The notes beneath the pieces are model-generated. The model worked only from the letters and a program-made list of their open reading frames with translations, did not search any database and had not been told where the DNA came from. Below are positions 7,663 to 16,236 of a stretch of 43,150 nt of DNA, piece after piece. The DNA comes from Alteraurantiacibacter aquimixticola. Its GTDB lineage: Bacteria; Pseudomonadota; Alphaproteobacteria; Sphingomonadales; Sphingomonadaceae. Numbering within the stretch: position 1 is the stretch's first letter; each line of letters begins with the position of its first letter. Where the stretch lies: contig NZ_SSHH01000002.1 in NCBI RefSeq assembly GCF_004965515.1, positions 896,217 to 939,366 of the forward strand. Direction: 5' to 3'. The position numbers were made by a program, and so were the translations under genes.

Positions 7663-7680
7663 CTCCCGTCCCGGCGGGAG
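7663..7680. promoter_or_regulatory. Palindrome carrying both divergent ribosome-binding sites
   Basis: CTCCCG-TCCCGG-CGGGAG is an inverted repeat between the divergent aminotransferase and psd genes. Its left arm, read on the minus strand, is the GGGAG site of the aminotransferase; its right arm is the GGGAG site of psd. Promoters for both genes must therefore lie inside the opposing coding regions or overlap them. Confidence 0.45.
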
Positions 7681-7689
7681 CGCACAGTC

Positions 7690-8586
7690 ATGAGCGCCCG
7701 TTCCGCCATCATGCGTTTCCTGGCGCAGGAGGACATCAACTTCCTCCTGACCAACCGCATCCCCCGCCACGCGCTGACGCGCTTCATGGGCTGGTTCAGC
7801 AAGATCGAGCACCCGCTGGTGCGGATACCTTCGATCGCCCTATGGCGCTTCTTCTGTGACATAGATTCGACAGACAGCCCGAAAATGCGTTTTCGCAGCC
7901 TGCACGCTGCATTTATCCGCCCCTTGCGGCCCGGTGCGCGCGAAATCGCGATGGATTCGGCAACCGTCTCTTCGCCCTGTGATGGCATTGTCGGTGCCTT
8001 CGGGCGCGTGGAGCAGGGCCGCGCCTTCCAGATCAAGGGCTTTCCCTATGAGCTCGCGGACCTGCTGGACGATGCCGAACTGGCGCGCGAATTCGCCGAT
8101 GGCTGGTTTATCACGCTGCGGCTGACGGCGGGCATGTATCACCGCTTCCATGCGCCTCACGACCTTGCAGTCGAAGAGGTGCGCTACATCTCCGGCGATA
8201 CGTGGAACGTGAATCCGATCGCGCTGAAGCGGATCGAACGGTTGTTCTGCAAGAATGAGCGCGCGCCGGTCACCGTGCGCCTTGTTCAATCGGGAGCGCG
8301 GCTGGTGCTGGTGCCGGTCGCCGCCGTGCTCGTCGCGAGCATCCGCCTGCCCTTCCTCGATGCAGAGGCAGGTGTGCGCGAAGGCGGCGAAGGCGTCCGC
8401 CGCTCAACGGCGCGCTTTGCCAAGGGTGAGGAGATGGGCTGGTTCGAACATGGCTCGACCATCGTCGTGCTCGCCCCTCCTGAATGCCGCCCACTGGCGC
8501 TGCAAGAGGGTCAGAAGGTGCGCATGGGCCAGCCCTTGCTGGCTCTGACAGAGGCGGATGGGCGCGATTTCGCTTCACAGCCGTGA
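7690..8586 (+). CDS. psd: Phosphatidylserine decarboxylase proenzyme
   Basis: A 298-residue type I Psd proenzyme that decarboxylates phosphatidylserine to phosphatidylethanolamine at the inner membrane. The self-cleavage motif is EHGSTIVVLAP at residues 253-263: HGST replaces the usual LGST, and cleavage before Ser256 would create the pyruvoyl group. The other triad members are Asp98 (SSPCDGIVG) and His154 (YHRFHAP). These spacings resemble Asp90/His147/Ser254 of E. coli Psd. The GGGAG site upstream is part of the palindrome shared with the divergent aminotransferase. The product is the substrate of PmtA encoded at 4.7 kb. A secreted nuclease gene follows 25 bp downstream. Confidence 0.93.
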   Translation: MSARSAIMRFLAQEDINFLLTNRIPRHALTRFMGWFSKIEHPLVRIPSIALWRFFCDIDSTDSPKMRFRSLHAAFIRPLRPGAREIAMDSATVSSPCDGIVGAFGRVEQGRAFQIKGFPYELADLLDDAELAREFADGWFITLRLTAGMYHRFHAPHDLAVEEVRYISGDTWNVNPIALKRIERLFCKNERAPVTVRLVQSGARLVLVPVAAVLVASIRLPFLDAEAGVREGGEGVRRSTARFAKGEEMGWFEHGSTIVVLAPPECRPLALQEGQKVRMGQPLLALTEADGRDFASQP

Positions 8587-8611
8587 CATCTTGCATGCAT
8601 AGGATTGCGGC

Positions 8612-9436
8612 ATGAAACGCCACACCGCACTGCTCTCTGCCCTCGCCGCTTTGCTCCTCGCGCAACCGGCGCTCGCCTGGGGGCCCATCGGCCACCGCAC
8701 CAGTGCAGAGATCGCCGAGAACAATATCAGCGGTCACACGCGCGCCAAGATCGCCGAGATCCTTGGGCATGAGGGCCTGCCCGAAGCGAGCACCGCGCCC
8801 GACGAGGAACGGTCGAACCCCGATGTCTTCTGGCAGGAGGTCGCCTCGCCTTTCCATTACGTGACCTTGCCGCCGGGGCAGGTGGCCGAGGACATCGTGC
8901 ATCCGCCCGAAGGCGATGCGCTGACCGCGCTCGACCGCTTCGCGGCGACACTGCGCGACGACAATGCCTCGCAGGAAGACAAAGCGGTGGCCTTGCGCTT
9001 TATCGTCCATCTGGTGGCCGACCTCCACCAGCCGCTCCACGCCGGCAGTGGCACCGATCGCGGCGGCAATGACTTCATCGTGAGCTGGTTCGACACACCA
9101 ACCAACCTGCACTGGGTGTGGGACGAGGGCATGATCCTGCGCCAGCAATTGTCCGCCGCCGAATATGCCGAGCGGCTGGAAGGGCGGATCGGTCCGGCGG
9201 AGACCATCGCCTGGTGGGACCCGCGCCCCGAAAGCTGGATCACCGAAAGCGCCGCTCTGCGCGACCGCATCTATCCCGCGACCGGCGGCGAAGCGGGCAT
9301 GGGCACGTTCGAGGCGCCTGCCGTGCTACAATACCGCTATCACTGGGAATGGATGCCGGTGGTGGAGGAACGGCTGGCCATGGCAGGCATTCGCCTTGCC
9401 GCCTATCTCGACCTTGTGTTTGCCGAAGAGCCGTAA
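8612..9436 (+). CDS. Secreted S1/P1 nuclease
   Basis: A 274-residue zinc-dependent single-strand nuclease. The Sec signal peptide is MKRHTALLSALAALLLAQPALA. Cleavage leaves Trp at position 1, which in S1/P1 nucleases is itself a zinc ligand; GPIGHRT then places His6 correctly. HLVADLHQPLHAG supplies the His/Asp/His cluster and LHWVWDEG the last His/Asp pair, so the three-zinc site appears complete. It is exported to the periplasm or outside, where it would hydrolyse RNA or single-stranded DNA for phosphate or nucleoside scavenging. It lies 25 bp behind psd and 70 bp before AMP nucleosidase, so nucleotide scavenging is a plausible joint theme. Confidence 0.92.
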   Translation: MKRHTALLSALAALLLAQPALAWGPIGHRTSAEIAENNISGHTRAKIAEILGHEGLPEASTAPDEERSNPDVFWQEVASPFHYVTLPPGQVAEDIVHPPEGDALTALDRFAATLRDDNASQEDKAVALRFIVHLVADLHQPLHAGSGTDRGGNDFIVSWFDTPTNLHWVWDEGMILRQQLSAAEYAERLEGRIGPAETIAWWDPRPESWITESAALRDRIYPATGGEAGMGTFEAPAVLQYRYHWEWMPVVEERLAMAGIRLAAYLDLVFAEEP

Positions 9437-9506
9437 ACTCGCCACTCCTCTGTGACACCGTTATCGGCTAGGGCGGATAGACAGGCATCAAGCAGACGGA
9501 GTTTTT

Positions 9507-10961
9507 GTGGCAAGCACGGGCGTCGATATCGATACCATCCTCGACCAGCTGGAGGCGGACTGGGAAGCTTCCCGCGCCAACCTGATCGCGGCGCTACGCC
9601 GCTACGCCAGTGACCAGACCCCGCCCGATCCCGCCGCGCGCGCCGAGGGGATATTCGCTTATCCCGAGCTGGTGCTCCACTATCCCGGGGAAGAGGCGGC
9701 AACCTATCCGGCGCGCGCCTATGCGCGGCTCAACCAGCCGGGCACCTATCGCAGTTCGATCGCCGATCCGGCGCTGTTCCGCCCCTATCTGAAAGAGCAG
9801 CTGCGGCACCTCGTGCGCGATTACGCGGTGACGCTGGAGGTCTCGCAATCGCAGCAGGAGATACCCTATCAATATGTCCTCGGCGGTGCGGGCCTGGGGA
9901 TGGAGCTTGCGAGCAGCGCAGAGCTGACGCGGCACTTCCCCTCCTCCGACCTCATGCATATCGGGGACGAGGTGGTCGACGGGGTCTGGGCCAGCCCGCC
10001 CGGCGGCTCGCGCCCGCTGGCGCTGTTCGACGCGCTGCGCACCGATTTCAGCCTTGCCCGCCTGCTGCATTATTCGGGCACATCGCCCAGGCATTTCCAG
10101 CGCTACGTGCTGTTCACGAACTATATCCGCTATGTCGAGGAATTCATCGACTATGCGCTGGCCGCCCTGGCCGAACCGGACAGCCCCTATGAGCGTTTCA
10201 TCTGCCCGGGCGCGGAAATCGACAGAAGCACGGTGGACGGTGCGCGCACGCGGATCGCGGAAGGCTCGTGGCGCAAGCACCAGATGCCCGCCTATCACCT
10301 GGTCGGGCCGGACAATGCCGGGATCACGCTGGTCAATATCGGCGTCGGGCCCTCCAATGCGAAGACGATCTGCGACCATATCGCCGTGCTGCGGCCCGAG
10401 GTCTGGCTGATGATCGGACATTGCGGCGGGTTGCGGCCGAGCCAGACCATCGGCGATTACGTGCTTGCCCATGCCTATCTGCGCGACGACAACGTGCTCG
10501 ATTCCGCCCTGCCGCCGGAAATCCCCATCCCGCCAATCGCCGAAGTGCAGACCGCCATGTACCAGGCCGCACGCAAGGTCACCGGCGACACCGACGAGGT
10601 GCTAAAACGCCGCCTGCGCACCGGCACGGTGGTGACGACCGACGACCGCAACTGGGAGTTGCACTACACACGCTCGGCCCTGCGCTTCAACCAGAGCCGC
10701 GCGGTAGCGATCGACATGGAATCCGCAACCGTGGCGACGCAAGGCTATCGCTTCCGCGTGCCTTATGGGACCTTGCTATGCGTCTCCGACAAACCGCTTC
10801 ACGGCGAGATCAAGCTGCCGGGACAGGCCAACGCCTTTTATGAACGATCGATCAGCCAGCACCTGCGGATCGGTATCGAGACGCTCGGCCTGCTGCGCAA
10901 GGAAGGCGACAGCCTGCATAGCCGCAAGCTGCGCAGCTTCGACGAACCGCCGCTGCGCTAG
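9507..10961 (+). CDS. amn: AMP nucleosidase
   Basis: A 484-residue protein, the same length as E. coli Amn, which splits AMP into adenine and ribose 5-phosphate and buffers the adenylate pool. The C-terminal nucleosidase domain shows VNIGVGPSNAKTICDHIA, LMIGHCGGLRPSQTIGDYVL, and the purine-binding segment VAIDMESATVATQGYRFRVP with PYGTLLCVSDKP. The N-terminal half is the Amn-specific regulatory domain. Translation starts at GTG 9507, with GGAG six bases upstream. It converges on the Oar-like receptor gene, whose terminator lies between them. No partner gene overlaps it. Confidence 0.94.
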   Translation: MASTGVDIDTILDQLEADWEASRANLIAALRRYASDQTPPDPAARAEGIFAYPELVLHYPGEEAATYPARAYARLNQPGTYRSSIADPALFRPYLKEQLRHLVRDYAVTLEVSQSQQEIPYQYVLGGAGLGMELASSAELTRHFPSSDLMHIGDEVVDGVWASPPGGSRPLALFDALRTDFSLARLLHYSGTSPRHFQRYVLFTNYIRYVEEFIDYALAALAEPDSPYERFICPGAEIDRSTVDGARTRIAEGSWRKHQMPAYHLVGPDNAGITLVNIGVGPSNAKTICDHIAVLRPEVWLMIGHCGGLRPSQTIGDYVLAHAYLRDDNVLDSALPPEIPIPPIAEVQTAMYQAARKVTGDTDEVLKRRLRTGTVVTTDDRNWELHYTRSALRFNQSRAVAIDMESATVATQGYRFRVPYGTLLCVSDKPLHGEIKLPGQANAFYERSISQHLRIGIETLGLLRKEGDSLHSRKLRSFDEPPLR

Positions 10962-11001
10962 TTTTCCTCTCCGGTACGACGGTAGCCGGTATCCAAGGCG
11001 C

Positions 11002-11042
11002 GAAAAAAGAAAGGCGGCGGCGTCCTCTTGAACGCCGCCGCC
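11002..11042 (-). terminator. Rho-independent terminator of the Oar-like receptor gene
   Basis: A perfect 11-bp stem (GGCGGCGGCGT at 11013-11023 and its complement at 11032-11042) has an 8-base loop. Read on the minus strand it is followed by TTTCTTTTTT, so it ends transcription of the receptor gene that stops at 11068. On the plus strand no T run follows, so it does not obviously serve amn. Confidence 0.85.
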
Positions 11043-11067
11043 CCTTCTCGTGACGGACTGCCCCGGA

Positions 11068-14000
11068 TCAGAATTCGTAACGCACACCCAGCTGGATCTT
11101 CCAGATCGAGGAGGAGGTGGTGATGAAGTTCTGGTCGTTCGGGTTGAAGTTGCTGATGATGTAGCGGCCTTCCGGATCCACCGCTGCATCGACCAGTTCG
11201 ACAGTCTGCTGGCCACCGCCACGACGGCGGAAAACGTTCCAGCCATCGTCGAGGAAGTTCAGGAAGTTGTCGAAGTCGAAGAACAGCTCCACGCGATCGT
11301 CCACCAGGCCGGTGACCGAACCGAGGAACGGCAGTTCCTGGCTGAAGCGCAGGTCGAGGTCGTAATACCAGTCATTGCGACAGGTGTTACGTTCGATCGA
11401 GGCGCCCGGCGTGTAGCCGCAGCCGCTGGCATCGACATAGCTGATCAGTGACTGCACTGCATCCGAATCGGACAGCGGCGACAGGTTCGGGTCACTCATG
11501 CCCGTGGGGATATAAACCAGCGCGTTGTCATTGCCCGACGAGCTGTCGTTGAACACGCCGCCGCCATTGAAAGTCAGGCTGTAGGGACGGCCCGACCGCG
11601 CCGAGAAGAAGATCCCGAGATTGGTGTCATAACCTTCGATGAACTCCTCGGTCAGCGAAATCGCCGCGGTGATATTGTGGCGGGTTTCGTAGTTCGAGGT
11701 CGAGACAGCCGGGTTCTGGCGGTCGAAGGCCGCGGTCACGTCATAAGACGACGTCGCGGTCGAGGAGCCGACATTGCGGTTGTTGCTCGAGTCCGTGAAG
11801 GCATAGCCGAAGGTCAGCCGCGCGCTGCCAGTTTCGGTGAACAGGCCGCCATTGAATCCCTTGGAGAGGATCGCCGAAACCGAGTGGCTCGAATAGCTTG
11901 GGCCATTGGTCAGCTGGATCTCGTCATCGCGGCCGATGCGGTTGAAGCATTCGGCGGTGACATTCTGCCAGACCGGCGGGGTACCGCCCGGATAGACCAG
12001 CGTCGCGTCGCATCCGGCAGCATCGGGATCGGTGGGGTCGATTGCCGAATAGATCGGGCGGCCATCGACCGTATAGCCATTGATACCGCGCGTGATGTTG
12101 GGCGACTGCGCGAGGTCGACGAAGTTCAGCGTGTCGACATATCGGCTGTAGATGTAGTCGAGCTTCAGGTTCCAGTCGCTGAAGAAACCGCCCTGCGTTC
12201 CCAGATTGGTGGAGATGCCGAAATTGGCTCGCCACACGCTCGGGATCTTGAAGGTCGGATCAGTCGACTGCGTATCGGCGAGGCCCGCGGCCGCCGTTGC
12301 GGAACCGACATCGGTCACGCATTGCGGGAAGCCGGTGAAGCTGCCCGACGGCGTGACATCGACCTGGACGCTGTCGTTCGGCGTGTCGCAGCCGAAGGAG
12401 AGCGCACCCAGCCCGGTCGAGAAACCGTTGTTGGAGAAGGCGTTGGAGAAATAGACCACCGGGTCGCCACCGGCGAAGCGGCCGATACCGCCGGTCACGC
12501 TGGTGTTATGGAAGAAGCCGTCATTGTCCAGGTCATAGGTTGCCGAAAGGCGTGGCAGGATCAGCGGATCGAGATCGCTGAAGGAATTGGCATTGGTGAA
12601 GCCATAGCGGTTGAAGAACTCCGGGTTCTCGCGCGGCGTATCGCCTTCATAGGCCTGCAGGCGTACGCCGGCGGCAACGTTCAGCTGCGGGGTCACCTGG
12701 AACTCGTCCTGCACATAGACCGAGTAGATGCGGCGATTGAAGCTGGCGGCAGCTTCGTTGATGTCGCCGGTCGGGGTGGCGTTGATATCCGCGCCATAGG
12801 CTGCGCCCGAAACCAGGTCGTCGGCATCGGGGAACAGCTCCGAACCGTCGGACAGCAAGCCTTCGGCGAAGTCGTCCAGGCTGGAGAAGTAGAGCGAACC
12901 CGTCGCATTGACCGCGAAGAGGTTGAAGACTTCAAGGTCGTTCACCTCGGCGCCGACCTTCACCTGGTGCCGGTCGAGGTTGAGGTTCACCTGGAACTTC
13001 GCCTGGTCGACATTGGTGTTGAGCTCGTTGGCGGAGCGGAAGATGCCTGGGCCGGTCGAAAGGATGCCGTTGCGGTCGTCCGCAGTACCGAGGATGCCGT
13101 CCTCGCCGGGGCCGGTCACGCCGACATTGAGGCGCACGATCGGGTTATCCGACTGCGCTTCACCGCCACCGAAAGGGCCCTGCACGTCGGTCACATCGGC
13201 ACGGCTGATGCGGATCTCGGTCGAGATCACGTCGTTCCACTGCGAGTAGAGGCGCGCCGCGTAATAGTCGGAAATCGTGCCTTCATCCTCGAAGGAATTG
13301 AGCCCGGTCAGGTTGTCGGTGCCGAAATCGCTCTCGACATTGGTTTCCTCAAGACGCTGATAGGTCGCCTCGAAGCGGTGGTCTTCGGTGATGTAGGCGT
13401 CGATACGGCCGAAATAGCGGACCGAGGATTCGGGCAGCGTGCTGGGATAGCCGCCGGTTTCCTGGCCGTAGACGCTGCTGGCGATCTGCGAGAACTGTTC
13501 GAACTGTTCCTCCGTCACGAACTCGGCTTCGTTGGGGAAGTTGCCGCCGAAAGGACCGAAATCGTTGGCGCTGCCAAGATCGGTTTCCTCATAGCCGGCA
13601 TAGAAGAACAGGCGATCGGGGATGATCGGGCCGCCTAGCGTCGCGCCCCAGCGCTTCTCCTGGAAAGAGTCGACGCTGAAATCGTCGCCGTCGATCGAAT
13701 CGCCGCGCAGGCCGGAGTCGCGATAGTTGAAGAAGGCGCTGCCGTGGAACTCGTTGGTGCCGGACTTGGTCACGACATTGACGAGACAGCCGGTGAAGTC
13801 GGAATATTCGACGTCGAACGGGGCGAATTCGACAGAGGTTTCGCGAACCACGTCGAACGGCAACGGCAGCGCGTTGCGCGCGGCGAAAGGCGTACCGTTG
13901 AGGCCGAAGACGTCGGCCTGGATCGTGCCGTCCACGGTGAAGGTGTTGCCGCGGTCATTGCCGCCAAGGCAGGAAATACGATCGACTTCGTTGTCACGGT

Positions 14001-14511
14001 CGAGGCTGACGCGCGGATCGATGCGGATGATGTCGCGGATATCACGGGAAAGCGACGGGAAGTCTTCCAGCGTCTGCTGTCCGAATGCGATGCCCGGACC
14101 GACGGCGAGCTGCTGAACGTTCACGCGCGTACCCGACACGATGATGACGTCGGCATTGGCCGCGGCGGTGAGTTCGAAGGAATAGGCGGTGTTGCCCGAG
14201 ATGTTCAGGTACTGGTCTTCAATCGACTGGCCTTCGAAGCCCGGGACCGTCACGGTAACGGTGTAGGGGCCGCCGGAAACCAGCGAGCCGACGCGGAAGG
14301 TTCCGTCCGCACCGGTGGTCTGGGTCCGGGTGGAACCGGTGCGCGTATCGATTACGGTTACCGTCGCGCCGGGCAGTGCATTGCCGTCCGTATCGGCAAC
14401 CGTGCCCTGTACACCGGACGTAATCTGCTGCGCCTGGGCGGCTTGCGGAAGGATGGCGGCGCTGGCGGCGATGCTCGCGACGCTGGCTGCAAGAAGATAC
14501 CTGATTTTCAT
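11068..14511 (-). CDS. Oar-like TonB-dependent outer-membrane receptor
   Basis: A 1147-residue TonB-dependent receptor. After the signal peptide (cleaved near AQAQQ, residue 28) comes a carboxypeptidase-regulatory-like beta-sandwich, VQGTVADTDGNALPGATV, to about residue 115. The plug follows, with DVIIVSGTRVN, LSRDIRDIIRIDPRVSL and NRGNTFTVDGT-like elements, then a large barrel that ends in the outer-membrane C-terminal phenylalanine (GVRYEF). Members of the Oar subfamily import or export large substrates, including proteins; the ligand here is unknown. Expression should start at the promoter 14628-14655 and end at the hairpin 11002-11042, which makes this a single-gene unit. A long open frame on its opposite strand is a GC-driven shadow. 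Confidence 0.92.
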   Translation of the reverse strand: MKIRYLLAASVASIAASAAILPQAAQAQQITSGVQGTVADTDGNALPGATVTVIDTRTGSTRTQTTGADGTFRVGSLVSGGPYTVTVTVPGFEGQSIEDQYLNISGNTAYSFELTAAANADVIIVSGTRVNVQQLAVGPGIAFGQQTLEDFPSLSRDIRDIIRIDPRVSLDRDNEVDRISCLGGNDRGNTFTVDGTIQADVFGLNGTPFAARNALPLPFDVVRETSVEFAPFDVEYSDFTGCLVNVVTKSGTNEFHGSAFFNYRDSGLRGDSIDGDDFSVDSFQEKRWGATLGGPIIPDRLFFYAGYEETDLGSANDFGPFGGNFPNEAEFVTEEQFEQFSQIASSVYGQETGGYPSTLPESSVRYFGRIDAYITEDHRFEATYQRLEETNVESDFGTDNLTGLNSFEDEGTISDYYAARLYSQWNDVISTEIRISRADVTDVQGPFGGGEAQSDNPIVRLNVGVTGPGEDGILGTADDRNGILSTGPGIFRSANELNTNVDQAKFQVNLNLDRHQVKVGAEVNDLEVFNLFAVNATGSLYFSSLDDFAEGLLSDGSELFPDADDLVSGAAYGADINATPTGDINEAAASFNRRIYSVYVQDEFQVTPQLNVAAGVRLQAYEGDTPRENPEFFNRYGFTNANSFSDLDPLILPRLSATYDLDNDGFFHNTSVTGGIGRFAGGDPVVYFSNAFSNNGFSTGLGALSFGCDTPNDSVQVDVTPSGSFTGFPQCVTDVGSATAAAGLADTQSTDPTFKIPSVWRANFGISTNLGTQGGFFSDWNLKLDYIYSRYVDTLNFVDLAQSPNITRGINGYTVDGRPIYSAIDPTDPDAAGCDATLVYPGGTPPVWQNVTAECFNRIGRDDEIQLTNGPSYSSHSVSAILSKGFNGGLFTETGSARLTFGYAFTDSSNNRNVGSSTATSSYDVTAAFDRQNPAVSTSNYETRHNITAAISLTEEFIEGYDTNLGIFFSARSGRPYSLTFNGGGVFNDSSSGNDNALVYIPTGMSDPNLSPLSDSDAVQSLISYVDASGCGYTPGASIERNTCRNDWYYDLDLRFSQELPFLGSVTGLVDDRVELFFDFDNFLNFLDDGWNVFRRRGGGQQTVELVDAAVDPEGRYIISNFNPNDQNFITTSSSIWKIQLGVRYEF

Positions 14512-14601
14512 GTCCAGAGTTCCCTGATTGGAGGGCCGTGATCACCCGGAGGAGTCGATCACCGTGAGGTAGCCGCGCATGAGGACAGATTCGTTGCAGG
14601 T

Positions 14602-14631
14602 AAATGACAGCGCTGGGCTGGGAGGTCATTT
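14602..14631. promoter_or_regulatory. Inverted repeat over the receptor -10 region
   Basis: AAATGAC and GTCATTT arms, 7 bp each and perfect, are separated by 16 bp. Their outer flanks are also near-complementary (GTAAATGAC versus GTCATTTTAC). The right arm overlaps the predicted -10 of the receptor promoter, as expected for a repressor site or a leader structure. Confidence 0.4.
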
Positions 14632-14655
14632 TACGGACATATGAAACCGTTTCAA
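14628..14655 (-). promoter_or_regulatory. Receptor promoter with LacI-type palindrome
   Basis: On the minus strand TTGAAA (14650-14655) and TAAAAT (14628-14633) are 16 bp apart, a good sigma-70 promoter for the receptor gene at 14511, with a leader of about 110 bases. The palindrome TGAAACCGTTTCA at 14642-14654 has 6-bp arms around one central base and covers the -35. Such sites resemble LacI/GalR-family operators that control sugar-related TonB receptors. No LacI gene is in the window. Confidence 0.6.
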
Positions 14656-14810
14656 GTGCAACTGTTGCTGCGCTGCAACAAGATCGGGCGATCCGGTACA
14701 CGACTGCGGCAAGAGCCTGCCGGAGAGAGCAAGCTGGACCCCGGCGAGGCCGAAGCCGGTGATTCTCTTCGCCCGGGAAGCTGCGCCGGGGCTGCGCAAG
14801 CGTGGTGTCC

Positions 14811-14840
14811 TTGCCGTGTGGAGGGCGCATGTGGCATAAT
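14811..14840 (+). promoter_or_regulatory. Candidate promoter of the TPR-FecR operon
   Basis: TTGCCG (14811-14816) and CATAAT (14835-14840) are spaced 18 bp apart, which gives a start near 14847, about 16 bases before the TPR gene ATG. This is a reasonable sigma-70 match. The rest of the 350-bp divergent gap holds the receptor operators and another loose repeat, TGTTGC-N6-GCAACA near 14664-14681. Confidence 0.45.
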
Positions 14841-14862
14841 AGATGGCAAAGGGGGAAAACTC

Positions 14863-15234
14863 ATGGCACTTCGACCTGTCCACACCGCGCTGGCGATCGT
14901 CCTGCTTGCCGCCGGCGCACCGCTGGCTGCACAGACGCTCGAAGCGCTCGACACTTTGTCCGACCGGTCCGCCGATGAAGCGGCCGGCATCGCCTTCGCG
15001 CAGGAGCAGTCGTCGCGCGGCGAGCTGCTGGAAGCGCTGGCGACGCTCGAACGTGTGCTGGCGGCCTATCCGGAATCGGATGAGGCACGCTTCAACCATG
15101 CCATGCTGCTGTGCTGGGTGGACGACCCGCAAGGCGCGGAAGTCGAATTCGAGCGGCTGGACGAGGACGATTACGCCCCCGGCGCGCTGCAACAGGCGCG
15201 CGACAATTGCCGCTCCGCCACAAGGGAGAGCTAG
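14863..15234 (+). CDS. Small exported TPR-like protein
   Basis: A 123-residue protein with the signal peptide MALRPVHTALAIVLLAAGAPLAAQ, followed by helical repeats SSRGELLEALATLERVLAAYPESDEARFNHAMLL that read as one to two TPR units. The start at 14863 follows GGGGG at a good distance; an open frame extends 222 bases upstream but codes nothing recognisable there. It ends 3 bp before the FecR-domain gene, so the two form an operon. A tiny periplasmic TPR protein paired with FecR suggests an assembly or sensing accessory. No precise function can be named. Confidence 0.75.
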   Translation: MALRPVHTALAIVLLAAGAPLAAQTLEALDTLSDRSADEAAGIAFAQEQSSRGELLEALATLERVLAAYPESDEARFNHAMLLCWVDDPQGAEVEFERLDEDDYAPGALQQARDNCRSATRES

Positions 15235-15237
15235 GCC

Positions 15238-16224
15238 ATGCGCAACCCTGGACGCACTGTCACTTCGCTCACCATCGCCAGCCTGCTGGCCTCCACACTC
15301 ATGGCCACGCCCGTCGCGGCGCAACGTGTGGAAGTGGGCAATGCCGCCAGCGTGGTTGGCAATGTCACGCTCGACAATGACCAGCTGCGGCGGCCGATCG
15401 ACGTCGAACGCCGCCAGCGCATCGCCTGGGGCGATCTGATCGAGACCGGGCGTAATTCGCAATTGCAGATCCTGCTGCTCGATCGTTCTACCTTCGGGAT
15501 CGGCGCACGCTCGGAAGTGCGGATCGACGAATATGTCTATGACCCGAATGAGGGACGCTCGGTGCTCGCCAGCTTCTTCAAGGGCGCGCTACGCTTCTTC
15601 TCCGGCGCCGATGAGGGTGAGAATAGCGCGGAAGTCACTACGCCTGCCGGCCGTATCGGCATTCGCGGCACCGCCATCGACATGCTGGTGGGCGGCGAGG
15701 CCGAGGACATTGCCGAGGATGAAGACTTCGTCGGCAGCGTACGCAGCGACGATGACGAGGCGACGCTGGTGATCCTGCGCGGCCCGGGTGCCAATACGCT
15801 CAGCGGCCTCACCCCCGGACTGGCGGAAGTGACCGGCGCCGGGGTGACGGTGGTGCTCGATGAGCCGGGCCTGGCCGCCTATATCCCGCGCGAAGGCGCC
15901 GCCCCGATCGGGCCGTTCCGTATCTCCAATGCGGGCCTTGCCAAGGTGCAGGATGAGATGGCCCCGCGCTGGGCGCGCAGCTTTCGCGATGGCGGCATTC
16001 CCGACGAGGTGGTTGCCGGCGCGGCCGCAGCGGCAGTGATCGGCATTATCCTCGGCACGCGCCGCAACAATAACGATCGCGGCGGTGACGCCACGGGCGG
16101 AAATGGCGCCACCGGCAGCGTTGCGAACACCGGAAGCAATGGCAATGGGATCAACCTTAGTGTGCCTGCACCCAGCCCGAACGAGGTTTGCTACGACGCG
16201 AACGGCGGCGTCACCGACTGCTGA
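15238..16224 (+). CDS. FecR-domain exported protein with C-terminal membrane helix
   Basis: A 328-residue protein. A signal peptide ends near ATPVAAQ. Residues about 55-150 form a FecR domain: WGDLIETGRNSQLQILLLDRSTFGIG, then RIDEYVYDP, and the characteristic VTTPAGRIGIRGTA. A hydrophobic segment, VVAGAAAAAVIGIILGT, lies near residues 258-275 and is followed by RRNNNDRGG and a Gly/Asn/Ser-rich tail. This is not the classical FecR anti-sigma architecture, since there is no cytoplasmic N-terminal helix and no sigma gene nearby. It belongs to the free-standing FecR group often found with CHASE2 cyclases, one of which is encoded convergently 12 bp beyond its stop. It probably binds an extracytoplasmic ligand or polymer. 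Confidence 0.8.
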   Translation: MRNPGRTVTSLTIASLLASTLMATPVAAQRVEVGNAASVVGNVTLDNDQLRRPIDVERRQRIAWGDLIETGRNSQLQILLLDRSTFGIGARSEVRIDEYVYDPNEGRSVLASFFKGALRFFSGADEGENSAEVTTPAGRIGIRGTAIDMLVGGEAEDIAEDEDFVGSVRSDDDEATLVILRGPGANTLSGLTPGLAEVTGAGVTVVLDEPGLAAYIPREGAAPIGPFRISNAGLAKVQDEMAPRWARSFRDGGIPDEVVAGAAAAAVIGIILGTRRNNNDRGGDATGGNGATGSVANTGSNGNGINLSVPAPSPNEVCYDANGGVTDC

Positions 16225-16236
16225 CAGACCGCGTGA

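Noticed and set aside
5693..7693. A 666-codon open frame on the plus strand
   Set aside because: It is antisense to the class III aminotransferase and also overlaps the Mpo1-like gene. It has no recognisable motifs.
11677..13638. A 653-codon open frame on the plus strand
   Set aside because: It lies antisense to the Oar-like receptor, whose translation is clearly real; the frame is the reverse-phase shadow expected in GC-rich DNA and has low-complexity composition.
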